Shown piece after piece: positions 1 through 8,383 of a stretch of 22,955 nt of DNA. The translations under genes were made by a program, and so were the position numbers. Origin of the DNA: Gryganskiella cystojenkinii (lineage: Eukaryota > Mortierellomycota > Mortierellomycetes > Mortierellales > Mortierellaceae). Each line of letters starts with the position of its first letter. The first letter of the stretch is position 1. Below the pieces are notes generated by a model. The model made no database searches and was not told the DNA's origin. It saw nothing but the letters and a program-made list of their open reading frames with translations. The stretch is from NCBI GenBank assembly GCA_015852425.1, contig JAAAIG010000428.1, positions 8,996 to 31,950 on the forward strand, given 5' to 3'.

Positions 1-1336
1 GGAGAGACGGACGACGATGTTGGTCATGTTTGTATACATCTTCATGACCACTGTTGCGTGCAAAGGTAAAAAAAATCGATCCAATCATATCGAGGGTTGT
101 CCAGAGGATATGTTGAGGCAAATAAAGATAGGAGTGGAAATGTGAGAGACAGAAAGACCAAGAGGAGAGGGGGGAGTATTATTCATGTGCGACAAGACAG
201 GGGTTCGACAAATGTGATAACAGGTATTTTGTGTTGCCGGTTCAAAAAAATAAAGAGATCGATCGAGGACGTAAAGGAAATTCCGGAGGCCAAAAAAAAA
301 GGTTCCAAGGATTCAAGAAGGGCCGAGAGAGCATTAAAGAATTCAGAGAGCAGAAAGATTCCAAGCAAGCACCATAAGACGAAAAAGAGTTAGGGCGAAG
401 AAACGTGTCAAGAAAATGAGAAGGAAAGGAGCAGGGGACTCGGTTAGTTTAATTGTCAGCAGAACTACAACTCGTCAAAAGCACAATAAAGACACTTCGG
501 CTTTTTCTCGCATCCGTCTCAATCTTTCCCGTGGCTGTTTCTTCTTTGCTGTGTATTTTTGCGTCCGGCTATAAGGCGGTTAAATTTTCTGTCAAGAAGT
601 CCTTGGCATACTGTTGTCCTTCAAGATGGTCCTGCTCCTGTCGCCTCTGTGATGTGCTGTTCCTGTTGTCTTCTGTTGCTCTTTGTTTCGATTTTCAAGG
701 CCACAAAAAAAGAAAAAATTCAGGGCGTTCTCTTGTCCTGAAAAACGAGGATCCCTGGGGCGAAGTGCTGTTGCAACAATATTACACCACAGACAACACG
801 CAACAAACAATGACAAAAAATTATAAAGCCTACTTGCCTTTTGACATGAAATCGAATCGATGGGATCCATCTCCAACTTGGACCCACATATCAAAGTTGG
901 GTAGCGCCAACTCGTTCTCGGGCCGTCTCAGTTCAGCGATTCGAGCATTCTCCTTCAGATCCGAGAGTTCCTTAATCAAGTATTTCTTGGTCTCAAGTTC
1001 CTGCTCCGTTCCTACGATGCGGTAACCGATGTCCGTGGCCAAATGGCGAACGACCTTACGAGCGTTCTCTTCCGAGAACTGGACCTGACCTGTGACGGCA
1101 TTCAGGGGATCAAAGACTGGGGTTGGCAGAGTATAATGCAACTGATAGGTGATCAGGACCAGAACTCCAAGAAAGGCAAGGAAGAGACCCCAAGCCGAGA
1201 GGATTGTCTTCAGGGGAGAAAACGCCGAGTGACTCTTGACTGGTGAGGAAGGCCGAGTGATGTTATCATCGACGGAAGACTTGACTTTGTTGTTATTGTT
1301 GTGACGCTGCTTCAGCGCGTTGATGGTGGAGGCCAT
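1..1336 (-). CDS. M28-family membrane metallopeptidase, N-terminal part (ER/vacuolar type), cut by window edge
   Basis: This is the 5' end of a membrane-bound zinc aminopeptidase-like protein of the M28 group that includes animal ERMP1/Fxna and the fungal vacuolar membrane protease. Exon 1 is 838-1336; exon 2 begins at 50 and leaves the window. The ATG at 1336 (AATGG context) opens a 166-codon exon: a polar Asn/Ser-rich head, a membrane segment at about residues 45-66, then the conserved start of the lumenal domain (residues near ARKVVRHLATDIGYRIVGT). Exon 2 reads VVMKMYTNMTNIVVRLS, the family's conserved strand after the FDFMSK motif. The metal-binding residues lie beyond the window. The junction only works in frame with a GC donor (intron 51-837). 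The family is well supported; the exact orthologue and the organelle are inferred. Confidence 0.85.
51..837 (-). other. Long GC-AG intron of the M28 peptidase gene
   Basis: Exon 1 ends at 838 with AAAAG followed by GCAAGT, the typical GC-AG donor context. The acceptor is ACAG at 54-51. This splice gives phase-1 continuity (SK then VVMKMYTN). The only nearby GT (833/832) gives phase 2 and breaks the frame of the conserved exon 2. At 787 nt the intron is the longest in the window. About 97-440 is strongly purine-rich on the plus strand, so pyrimidine-rich in the transcript. I find no convincing gene inside it; plus-strand open frames here are low-complexity Lys/Arg-rich and lack conservation cues. 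Confidence 0.7.
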
Positions 1337-2184
1337 TCCGGTCTTTGAAAGGACAGGGATGGGTGGAGGAGAGGGGTATCGATGGGAGGGTATCGAAAGA
1401 GGAAGGAAAGAAGGAGAGGAAGAAACGAAGATGAGGATAAAGAAGAAAGAAAAAAAAGAAGAAAATAGGAAAAGGGCTTTGAAGCGGGGTGGCAATAAAA
1501 AATATGAACAAACAGAACGACAGCCCTCTCGGTCGATTGGTCCCTTTCTTTGATATGGCTGATCACTTTGAAATTTCATTCTGTCACTTTTCTTTCTATT
1601 CGATCATCGGTGGTCTGTGGCCTGTCATGGTTAGTCTGCTTTTTTTTTTTGACAACACCATCAACGGCCCTTCATCATTAAGGTCAAGAATGAGAGATGA
1701 AGTCATTCTCATCATCTCTTTTTCGTTCATCGACCTCTCTCGTACTGTATGTGCCTGGTTCGATGGTCGCACAAACATGAGTTTATTTTATTTTTTATTT
1801 TTTTCGTAAGAAGAAAATTGGGGCGTTTTGTTTGCCTCCTAATCTCAGTCAGGCAAGGTCTCACCGACTGAAATCCCACGAGGGGAAAGGGGACAAACAC
1901 AGTTGTGTAGCCACTCAGATGCCAAGAGTCCCTTCCCAAACAACGTCGATGAAACATATCCCTTTGATGGTTGTAGATGGATCGAATATTTCCCAAATCT
2001 CCAAAACAGCCAATATTATGTTCTAATGGCTGATCATTTGCCCAACAGCCTTGCAAACCCACTTTACGACGAGTCCTTTTTTTTTGCTCTTGTTTATGTG
2101 AAGTGCGGAGCCTGCGGTGTTGTTACAATGGGAAGTATGAAGGCAAAGGAAGGCTAGACATCAGGGGCAGGAACTATCCCAGAT
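1337..2184. promoter_or_regulatory. Upstream region of the M28 peptidase gene and 3' flank of the ZCCHC9-like gene
   Basis: No gene is recognised in this 848-nt gap. Just upstream of the peptidase start, 1345-1500 is almost pure C/T on the coding (minus) strand, a common leader/initiator architecture in fungi. A minus-strand CCAAT box (ATTGG at 1536-1540) lies about 200 nt before the ATG. Open frames in 1720-2160 on both strands show no recognisable domain and I treat them as chance. The right end, next to 2185, should hold the 3' UTR of the ZCCHC9-like gene. Confidence 0.5.
1536..1540 (-). promoter_or_regulatory. CCAAT box upstream of the M28 peptidase gene
   Basis: ATTGG on the plus strand is CCAAT on the minus strand, about 200 nt upstream of the peptidase ATG and beyond its C/T-rich leader. 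The position fits a HAP/NF-Y site, but the motif is short and the assignment is inference. Confidence 0.3.
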
Positions 2185-3284
2185 TTAGAAAGAGACCACT
2201 TTCTTGACAGCCTTCACGGGTGCCTTGACAGCCTTCTTGATCTGCTTCTGCTCCTCTGTCAACTTGCGTTTCTCATCCACAAAGATATGGAAATCATCGT
2301 CATCCGCTCCTTGGACCAAATCAATCTTGCCCAGTGTCACAGTACCAACTTCTTCCTTGGTCAACTTGCAATCTCTGGCGAGGTGATCAACTTTGTCGCA
2401 GAATCGACAGGATCCTCCGTTTGGGTAAAGTCCCTTCTCGTTCTTGGGGCATGCTCCTGCCAAGTGGCCAGTCTCTTTACAGACAAAGCAGGTTGCAAAC
2501 TTGAACTTGTTGCCGTCCTTGGAGAGTTTTTTACAATCTTTGGTTGTATGCTCTAATGAGCCACAGCTATAACACATGCCAATACCAGAGCTCTCCTTGC
2601 AGTTCTTGGCACTATGTCCAGTTTTCCTGCAGGCGAAACAGATCTAGAAATTGCACGATTAAAAGGGAATCAAATGTGAGTGAGCAAATAAATGTCTCCA
2701 GAAGTCCTGTATATTGCCCTTCTCGCATTAGTCCTTGCCCTGGTCTTTGAATAAAACTTACAGAGTCGTTGTGACGCTCCTTTTGTCTTCTCAAACGGCG
2801 TCTATCTGACTTGGCAGAGTTGGTCATGGCTGAAGGGAGCAGGAAATACAAGAAAAAGGTTGCTTAGAGAAAAATTCCTTCGCGGTCGACGATCATTTCT
2901 CATCGTTACTGAATTCTAACCGTTGTCCGGTCCTATTCTCTTACCTGGCTCGTTAGCAGCACTGTTACCACCCTTGTTCTTCTTGCCCTTGGTCTTCTTG
3001 GCCGAAGGTCCAGTACTTCCTTCCGTCTTAGACGATGACTCTCCAGCGGCGGCTCCACCTTCGCTTGGTTCGTTCTTGACTGCAGAAGAATCTTCCGCCT
3101 TGCGCTTCTTGTTGTTGTTGTTGCTGTTGTTGGTATCTTTGGGCTTCTCGGCTCCCTCTGTCTTGGGTGCAGACGTGGGTGCTTGTGCAACCTCGACTTT
3201 CTTGGCGGGCATCAACGGCGTGACCGCAAAGGATTCGCCAGCGTCGACATGTCTTTTGCGCTCGAGTTTTGTATAACGGGTCAT
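2185..3284 (-). CDS. ZCCHC9: ZCCHC9-like protein with four CCHC zinc knuckles
   Basis: Three exons: 2945-3284, 2762-2829 and 2185-2643, joined at GTAAG donors, give 288 aa. The N-terminal third (about residues 1-120) is Lys/Ser/Asn-rich and disordered. The second exon supplies a basic DRRRLRRQKER stretch. Four CX2CX4HX4C zinc knuckles follow: C138/C141/H146/C151, C160/C163/H168/C173, C188/C191/H196/C201 and C215/C218/H223/C228. The spacing, the KGLYPNGG stretch before the last knuckle and the basic tail ending KKVVSF match animal ZCCHC9, a nuclear/nucleolar RNA-binding protein. Zinc knuckles bind single-stranded RNA, so a role in rRNA processing or RNA surveillance is likely. A yeast Air1/Air2-like TRAMP component is the alternative, but the architecture favours ZCCHC9. 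Confidence 0.88.
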
Positions 3285-3529
3285 TGTGTGTTATGATGCG
3301 ATGGAGGGGTATGAAGGGAGGACTATGAATGCAATGAATGGACCTGAAAGAGAGTATGTGTTTGGCCACCAAAAAAAAAAGAAAAAAAAAAATGTGGCGC
3401 ATTTCTGTTTGGAGAGTGAGAAAGCAGTCAAGCAGTCACTTTTAGTGTTGAGGAATGATGTACAGGGAGGCTATGGCCATTGAAAAAAGAAAAATATGGC
3501 GAAGTAAACTTCATTCATCTATAACGTTT
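3285..3529. other. Short intergenic gap with A-rich tract
   Basis: This 245-nt gap holds the promoter and leader of the ZCCHC9-like gene and the 3' end of the next minus-strand gene. A plus-strand A-rich run at about 3370-3391 is poly-T on the coding strand. No ORF of note is present. Confidence 0.5.
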
Positions 3530-4527
3530 CTACAGGTAGCTCTTCTCAGTCTTGGGAGGAGCAGGTTTCCGAGGCACAACGGGTTCAGGTGTAGGTACAG
3601 CAGATACAACAGGGGCAGATGTAGGCGTTATCTGACCGTCCTTTTCTTTGTCTCCCGTAAACACAAAATCCATTTTTTCCGCGGTGTGGAGCACTATATT
3701 AGAAATGAAATATCGGCGGTTAGGAGTGTAGAGGCTCCCCAAATCATACCATTGAACAAGGCGCATTCTTACAAAATAAAAATAAAAAATTAAAATAAAA
3801 AAAAAAAAAACTTACTCTCTTCAAAGTACTTGTCGTCGACCTGCTCAACATCGCGTTTACTCCGGTCAAGTCCCACAGTCAACAGCGCTTCCTCTTCCTC
3901 GATGGATTCGCCTCGTCGGAGCTTATCTCTCATGTCCTCCAAGACTGCAATCTTCCATTCTTGCTTGATCTTTGTATCCTTGGTCTCGCCCTTTGTCAAG
4001 AGTAAATGAACTGGTAAGGATCCAAGTGCGGACCAGTACAGGATCTGATAAAGGTAAAACCAGAAGCGAGATTTCTGCTTTGGAGGTCCCTGTGCTTTTG
4101 GTCCCGAAGATTCCTCCTCTCCAGTAGGCGGTGATGATGAAGAAGGTGGGGGTGGTGGCGTTGATGATGAAGACTCATCTAGAGAAGAAGATAGTGCTGC
4201 ATCTGACTGCGTCCGAGATGATGATGTGACCTCGATGCGAGTGTGTGGATGATCTGGTGGGAAGAGCGTCTCTAACGACGGTGGTACGACGACTTCTGGA
4301 TTGGAGGTCACTGGCGCCTGGAATCGGGAGGTGTCTTTGATGCTCGAAAGCTCGGGCTTTTCAAGTGGAGAGTCATCTTTTTTGAACGACAAGTATCTCC
4401 TTGTGTAAAGAGACGAGGCAGTCTGAACAAAGCGCGGTACTCTGTCAGCTGCGATTGTTGAGCGGATAGACGCGGAAAGATGACGGCTGACAACCGTTTG
4501 GGTGAGATGGCGAGTTGGCGCAGACAT
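3530..4527 (-). CDS. Putative mitochondrial single-pass membrane protein, function unknown
   Basis: Two exons (3816-4527 and 3530-3693; 122-nt intron with GTAAGT donor and ATATAG acceptor) give 291 aa. I do not recognise the protein with confidence. The N-terminus (about residues 1-48) is rich in Arg, Ser and Thr with almost no acidic residues, ending in TRRYLSF, which looks like a mitochondrial presequence. A Ser/Pro-rich disordered linker with a run of prolines follows. Then comes one aromatic membrane segment starting FWFYLYQILYW (about residues 160-180) and a charged, probably helical region (WKIAVLEDMRDKLRRGES...). The C-terminal tail is Pro/Val-rich and encoded by exon 2. The layout suggests an inner-membrane protein with a short soluble domain, possibly of a fungal-specific uncharacterised family. 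The splice model is firm because phase 1 is kept; the role is open. Confidence 0.72.
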
Positions 4528-4965
4528 GACGGGAAGATTGTGCCGAATGTTATTGTTTCTTGTCCTTGTTGTCTCGAAAGCGTTCCAAGTGGAGTGTTGG
4601 TCAAGCTACTGATGAGTACTCCCTTGGTGTTGAACAATGTCGAATGGGGTTTTGACGAAGATCTCTTTCAATTCTTCAACAAAGTCGCAGATCAAAAAAG
4701 GGATTCCGTGACTTGCTGTTGCTGGTGGTGCAGAGGTCACTTAAGGGGTCTTTGGCTGGAGCTCCTCCTTTGTTACCAAACTCCACACATCATGAAAGTG
4801 TCAGAAAATCCTCTTCTCTAATTTATTTGTAAATGTTTTCTATGTCATTCGAGGATGAGAAATAAAAAGGTTGGGAGGATTTGAGAGGTGCGCGAGTGAA
4901 GAGTGGGGTTTGGATATCTAAATTAATGATGCAAGAAAGAAAAGAGGGGAAAAAGAAGGTCAAAT
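4528..4965. promoter_or_regulatory. Intergenic region between two minus-strand genes
   Basis: This 438-nt gap holds the promoter of the mitochondrial-type gene on its left and the 3' UTR of the transporter gene on its right. A 113-codon plus-strand frame at 4480-4821 overlaps the start of the neighbouring gene, shows no domain and is treated as chance. Nothing else is supported. Confidence 0.45.
4822..4827 (-). terminator. Probable poly(A) signal of the transporter gene
   Basis: TTTATT on the plus strand is AATAAA on the minus strand, about 139 nt past the transporter stop codon, a plausible distance for 3'-end formation. Confidence 0.4.
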
Positions 4966-7599
4966 CTACGCCAGGAACCCGCCTTTGCGATCGGTTGCTC
5001 CTCCTCCTCCGAATCCAAATCCCTTGCCGAAATTCCGGCTCATTCTCCTGCCAACCTTCGTGCTCGTCAAGATACCGCCAGCAGGGTTGACCTTGGCAGC
5101 ATTCTTGGCAGAGTTATATAGCCAAAGACCCCAGAACGTCAAGCAGACACCGGTCCATTGAGTCGCACCCAAGGTCTGGTGGAAGTAAACGATCGAAGCG
5201 ACAATGACCACAATACGCTTGATCAGTGACGCGATCGAGTACGTCACAGGCGAGGTCAAAGCCAGGACAGAGAATGCAAAGATGTTTTGGAAAAAGTGCG
5301 AGACACCGTTCAGGAACAACAACCAGGTTACCGCACCGAATCCACCGTTCGCGTGACCTGAAGCATGGTGGTAAACACCGCCTTCATCCGGGAACATCAA
5401 GCCCATACCCTCAGCATACAACCAGATTGGGATCATGCAGATTGCAGCCATGGTTGAGGAGTAAAACAGGATGTTGAGTTTGTCGAGTTTTTGGGCGTTG
5501 CTGGATCCAATGTCCTCCGAGGCGGCGCCTGTGTCGTCCTTGTTTCCGAGAGAGTTGCTCTTGGCTTTGGTACTGAAGAGGATCTTCTTTGTGAACACGT
5601 TCTGAGTCACAAAGACCAGCATAGAGGCGAGCGCACAGCACAAGCCCACTAGGTTGTTAAACTCGAGAGAAAGTCTACAGGCCAACATGACTCCGGCAGT
5701 CAAGGGCACAAGAGAGACGTACACGGCACGGCTATATGTAGTACCGAGGATGATGCGATAGAACACCACTGTAAACAGCGGTGAGAGTGCCTGAAAGACC
5801 AAGGAGAAGACAAAAACAAAGTTGTGGCGTTAGATTAAAAAAAAAAGGAATAAAAGATGAAAAGAAATACCGAGTCCAAAGCTATCCAGGGTCGCAAATC
5901 GATCCAATCCGAAGGGCGATCTGGCCAAGCATGTCCTTGAGCACGAGCAATGATTCGATCAGGGGCATAGCTTGTGTCCTCGCACAACAATCGGTGGCCG
6001 TTCTCTCCTCCCTTTTCTCTCTCTCTATGATGTTAGCTGTCTCCTGTCCAAGATGCATTTCCTTCTCTGTTCTCCTGAAATGTTGAAATTCAAACAACAA
6101 AAAAAAAAGTCCCCCTGCTCTGAGGTACGTTGTGTGGTTATGTTGTTTACCTTGATAGTATGAACGACGCTCAACGAAACGCGACTGATCGCAAAACTAG
6201 AAAAGACATGACCAACGACTTGGAATCCAACCAAGGGAGCCGTCATCGAAATGATTCCCCAGGTCGGCTTGCGAATCGTCGTTATCCGGAAAACGGATCC
6301 GCCCAGAAAACAAAACAGAGAGACGAACAAGAACTGGACAAACGTCAGAGTGATCGGGTACCTAAACTGGTTCATGATCTGCTTTCCAATATTGTTGGTT
6401 ACGGCCGACGACAGGTACCAGAGAAGACAGAGCAATGGTAGCTTTGAAGCCTTGTAAAGTTTCCTAATCATCCCTGGCATTGACTTTGACTCAATCGCGG
6501 GTATTGAGGACGAGAGAGTACTTCCACCAGTCTCCATATGAAGTCGACTGGAGGGTAATGACATCTTGCTGTTCTGGACGGCAGCCTGAGCAGATTGGAC
6601 GACCTTGCTCAGTCCTTGGTTGAGGACTGGAGGAAGATAGGCAGTGACGCCACTAATGGCATCCCGGGCGTTCCTCTTTTGTTGTTCCTTTTCGTCGTCG
6701 TCATAAAGTCCCTTGCGATCCTGCAGCTGGTAATGGCTTTCACCGTAGGCTGGTTGTTGATGGCCACCAAAGGCACTGCTGGCGTTCATGTTGAAGATTC
6801 CTGTGGAACCATGGACGGGGCTGTTCTGGCTAGTATTGAAAGCTGCTGAACCCATGTTTGAGACCACTGTTGAAGATGGACCATACAGGGCTGGACCCAG
6901 GGTCGAGTGGGTATTGGCATGGTTGCTGTTCACAGCGGGAGAGGCGGCGCGCAGGGTAGGGTATGAATGGGGTTGGTAGAGATGGCTAGTCGATAACGGC
7001 GACTTTGCAGCAGGCGAAGACGACGAGACCTGCTGTCCTTGACTAAAAGGGATAGCGGAGGAATGTGTTGCGGCTGAGGTTGAAGCAAATGTGCTTTGAA
7101 AAGTGGAATGGGGGGTCATGACAGAAGAAGAAGCATGGGAGGAGGTCGAAGGGGATAGGTAAGGTGGGTTGTTGAATTGAGAGTGGTTATGTTGATGATG
7201 ATGATGATGAGACGGATGATGAACTTCATGCCGGGCACTGGGCGAAAGGTTCTCTGGGGGAGAGTTTGCGCCGGATGAGAAGGATGTTCTTGGCGTAGGG
7301 AGTTGTTGAACATGGACGGAAAGAGGGTTCTCTATGCTGTTGAAACCATGGGTATTCTCGTGGTTGTTTTGGTTGGCAAGGGCTTCGAAGAGAGCGTCGG
7401 CAGTGGGCATCTGGTTGAATGGATCAGGTCTGCTGCTTGGATGGATCGCAGACTGGGCAGGGACAGATGGCCTCCTTGAGAGACCATTGGTAGCAGGGGT
7501 GGAGGTTGGACCATGATGGTTCATTGCGACAGAGGAAGGGTATCCGAGAGGCTTCCTGTCAAAGGGAGAATCAGCGGCGACTGTAGATGCAGTTGCCAT
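4966..7599 (-). CDS. Triose-phosphate transporter family (TPT/SLC35-like) protein with long disordered N-terminus
   Basis: Two exons (6151-7599 and 4966-5790; 360-nt intron, phase 0) give 757 aa. Residues 1 to about 376 are disordered, rich in Ser, His, Asn, Pro and Gln, with a histidine cluster encoded near 7190-7215. From residue 377 (MIRKLYKASKLP) a drug/metabolite-transporter fold of about ten membrane segments begins. The splice joins SVVHTIK to ALSPLFTVVFYR, the hallmark TPT motif with its conserved lysine, and SLIKRIVVIVAS near the end is the second conserved Lys/Arg segment. The family exchanges phosphorylated or nucleotide-linked sugars across Golgi, ER or plastid membranes; in a fungus a Golgi/ER Sly41-like role is likeliest. 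The substrate cannot be read. The start is the ATG at 7599 (TCCATGG), the first in a leader without upstream ATGs. The N-terminal extension is unusual, as typical members have about 300-450 aa. Confidence 0.87.
7195..7215. repeat. (CAT/ATG)n microsatellite encoding a His cluster
   Basis: Plus-strand TGATGATGATG repeats read as consecutive His codons on the minus strand inside the disordered N-terminus of the transporter. It is a coding microsatellite that could vary in length between strains. Confidence 0.7.
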
Positions 7600-8367
7600 G
7601 GAAGAGGTGGTATTAAGAGGTGCGTTTGGATATGAATGAATTGAATGAATGAATTGAATGAATGATTGGAGAAAGGGATGACGAAACAAAAAGTGGATTT
7701 GTTTGCTCTACTACTGACTACTGGGGCATGAACAGAAGAGATTGAACAAAACAGATACGAGAACAAAAGACAAGGAGAAGAAAAGGAAGGGACTGAAGTA
7801 ATGCAACTTGAAGAAGAAGGGGAGGAGGAGACGGGATGCAAACAAAAGAATAAAGGGAAAAAAAAGATAGAAAGATAAAAAAAGATTAAAGCGGCTTTGA
7901 TTTCAGGAACCACTTTCGATGATTTGATTGGGAAAGATATGGTTGGGGGACCAGACAAGGCCGAACAGGGGAATGAGAGCATTCCCTTTCCTTAATTTGT
8001 GTTCCCTGAAGGAGATGAGGGTTCTTCCCTCTGCAAGAGCAATTTTTTTTTTCTTTTCTTTTCTCGCTAGCGTTTTATTTTACTCGCATGGCATGACGTG
8101 GGGTGCGTGGCAAAGAGCAGGAGCAAGAGTACAAGAGTATGATAGTGCGAGAGCATGGCAAAAGGCAGAAAAAAAAAGGCAACGGACCAGGACTCGTTAC
8201 CACCGGTGCCCCGGTTTCCGACAACGGTTTCGTTCACTCCGAGAAAAAATTAAGCTTGTGTGTGACTGCTTCTGGAACTCCGTCGAAAGGTCTTTCTTTC
8301 CTTCTCCTCCCCTCACCTTCACGACCCTCTTCCTGCCGCCAGGTCATTGCATGTACCCTACGCCACC
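7600..8367. promoter_or_regulatory. Divergent promoter region between the transporter and PAAT-like genes
   Basis: This 768-nt region lies between two divergent start codons. The transporter side (7600-7680) has a leader with tandem GAATGAATT-type repeats. The centre (7700-7900) is purine-rich on the plus strand. A minus-strand CCAAT box (ATTGG, 7927-7931) sits about 330 nt before the transporter ATG. A T-rich run lies at 8043-8062. The PAAT side is C/T-rich just before its start. Open frames here (7521-7982 minus, 7928-8383 plus) are low-complexity and I do not call them genes. Confidence 0.45.
7630..7666. repeat. Short tandem repeat in the transporter leader
   Basis: The 13-nt unit ATGAATTGAATGA occurs twice in succession followed by a partial copy. 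It lies in the probable 5' UTR of the minus-strand transporter gene, where it reads as ATTCATTCAATTC repeats without creating an upstream ATG on the coding strand. Confidence 0.6.
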
Positions 8368-8383
8368 ATGGCAGCATTCCTGA
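8351..8383 (+). promoter_or_regulatory. Upstream ORF overlapping the PAAT-like start codon
   Basis: An ATG at 8351 opens a 10-codon reading frame (MYPTPPWQHS, stop 8381-8383) that is out of frame with, and overlaps, the main start at 8368. Its context (TTGCATGT) is poor while the main start has a near-perfect GCCACCATGG context. Leaky scanning would therefore be needed if the transcript begins upstream of 8351. Whether it is in the mRNA is unknown. Confidence 0.45.

Noticed and set aside
97..393. 98-codon Lys/Arg-rich plus-strand frame.
   Set aside because: It comes from a purine-rich tract inside the peptidase intron; low complexity, no recognised motif.
453..1025. 190-codon plus-strand open frame.
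   Set aside because: It begins with TTG, is antisense to the intron and conserved exon of the M28 peptidase gene, and shows no domain.
1755..1775. GGTTCGA-like T-loop word suggesting a tRNA.
   Set aside because: No acceptor stem, D-arm or anticodon arm can be built around it.
1727..2157. Overlapping open frames on both strands in the intergenic gap.
   Set aside because: No domain, no good start context, and no splice partners; treated as chance.
4480..4821. 113-codon plus-strand frame.
   Set aside because: Antisense to the start of the mitochondrial-type gene and its promoter; no conserved features.
7521..8383. Two 150-codon open frames in the divergent promoter region.
   Set aside because: Low-complexity composition, non-ATG or weak starts, overlap with leaders of well-supported genes, no domain.
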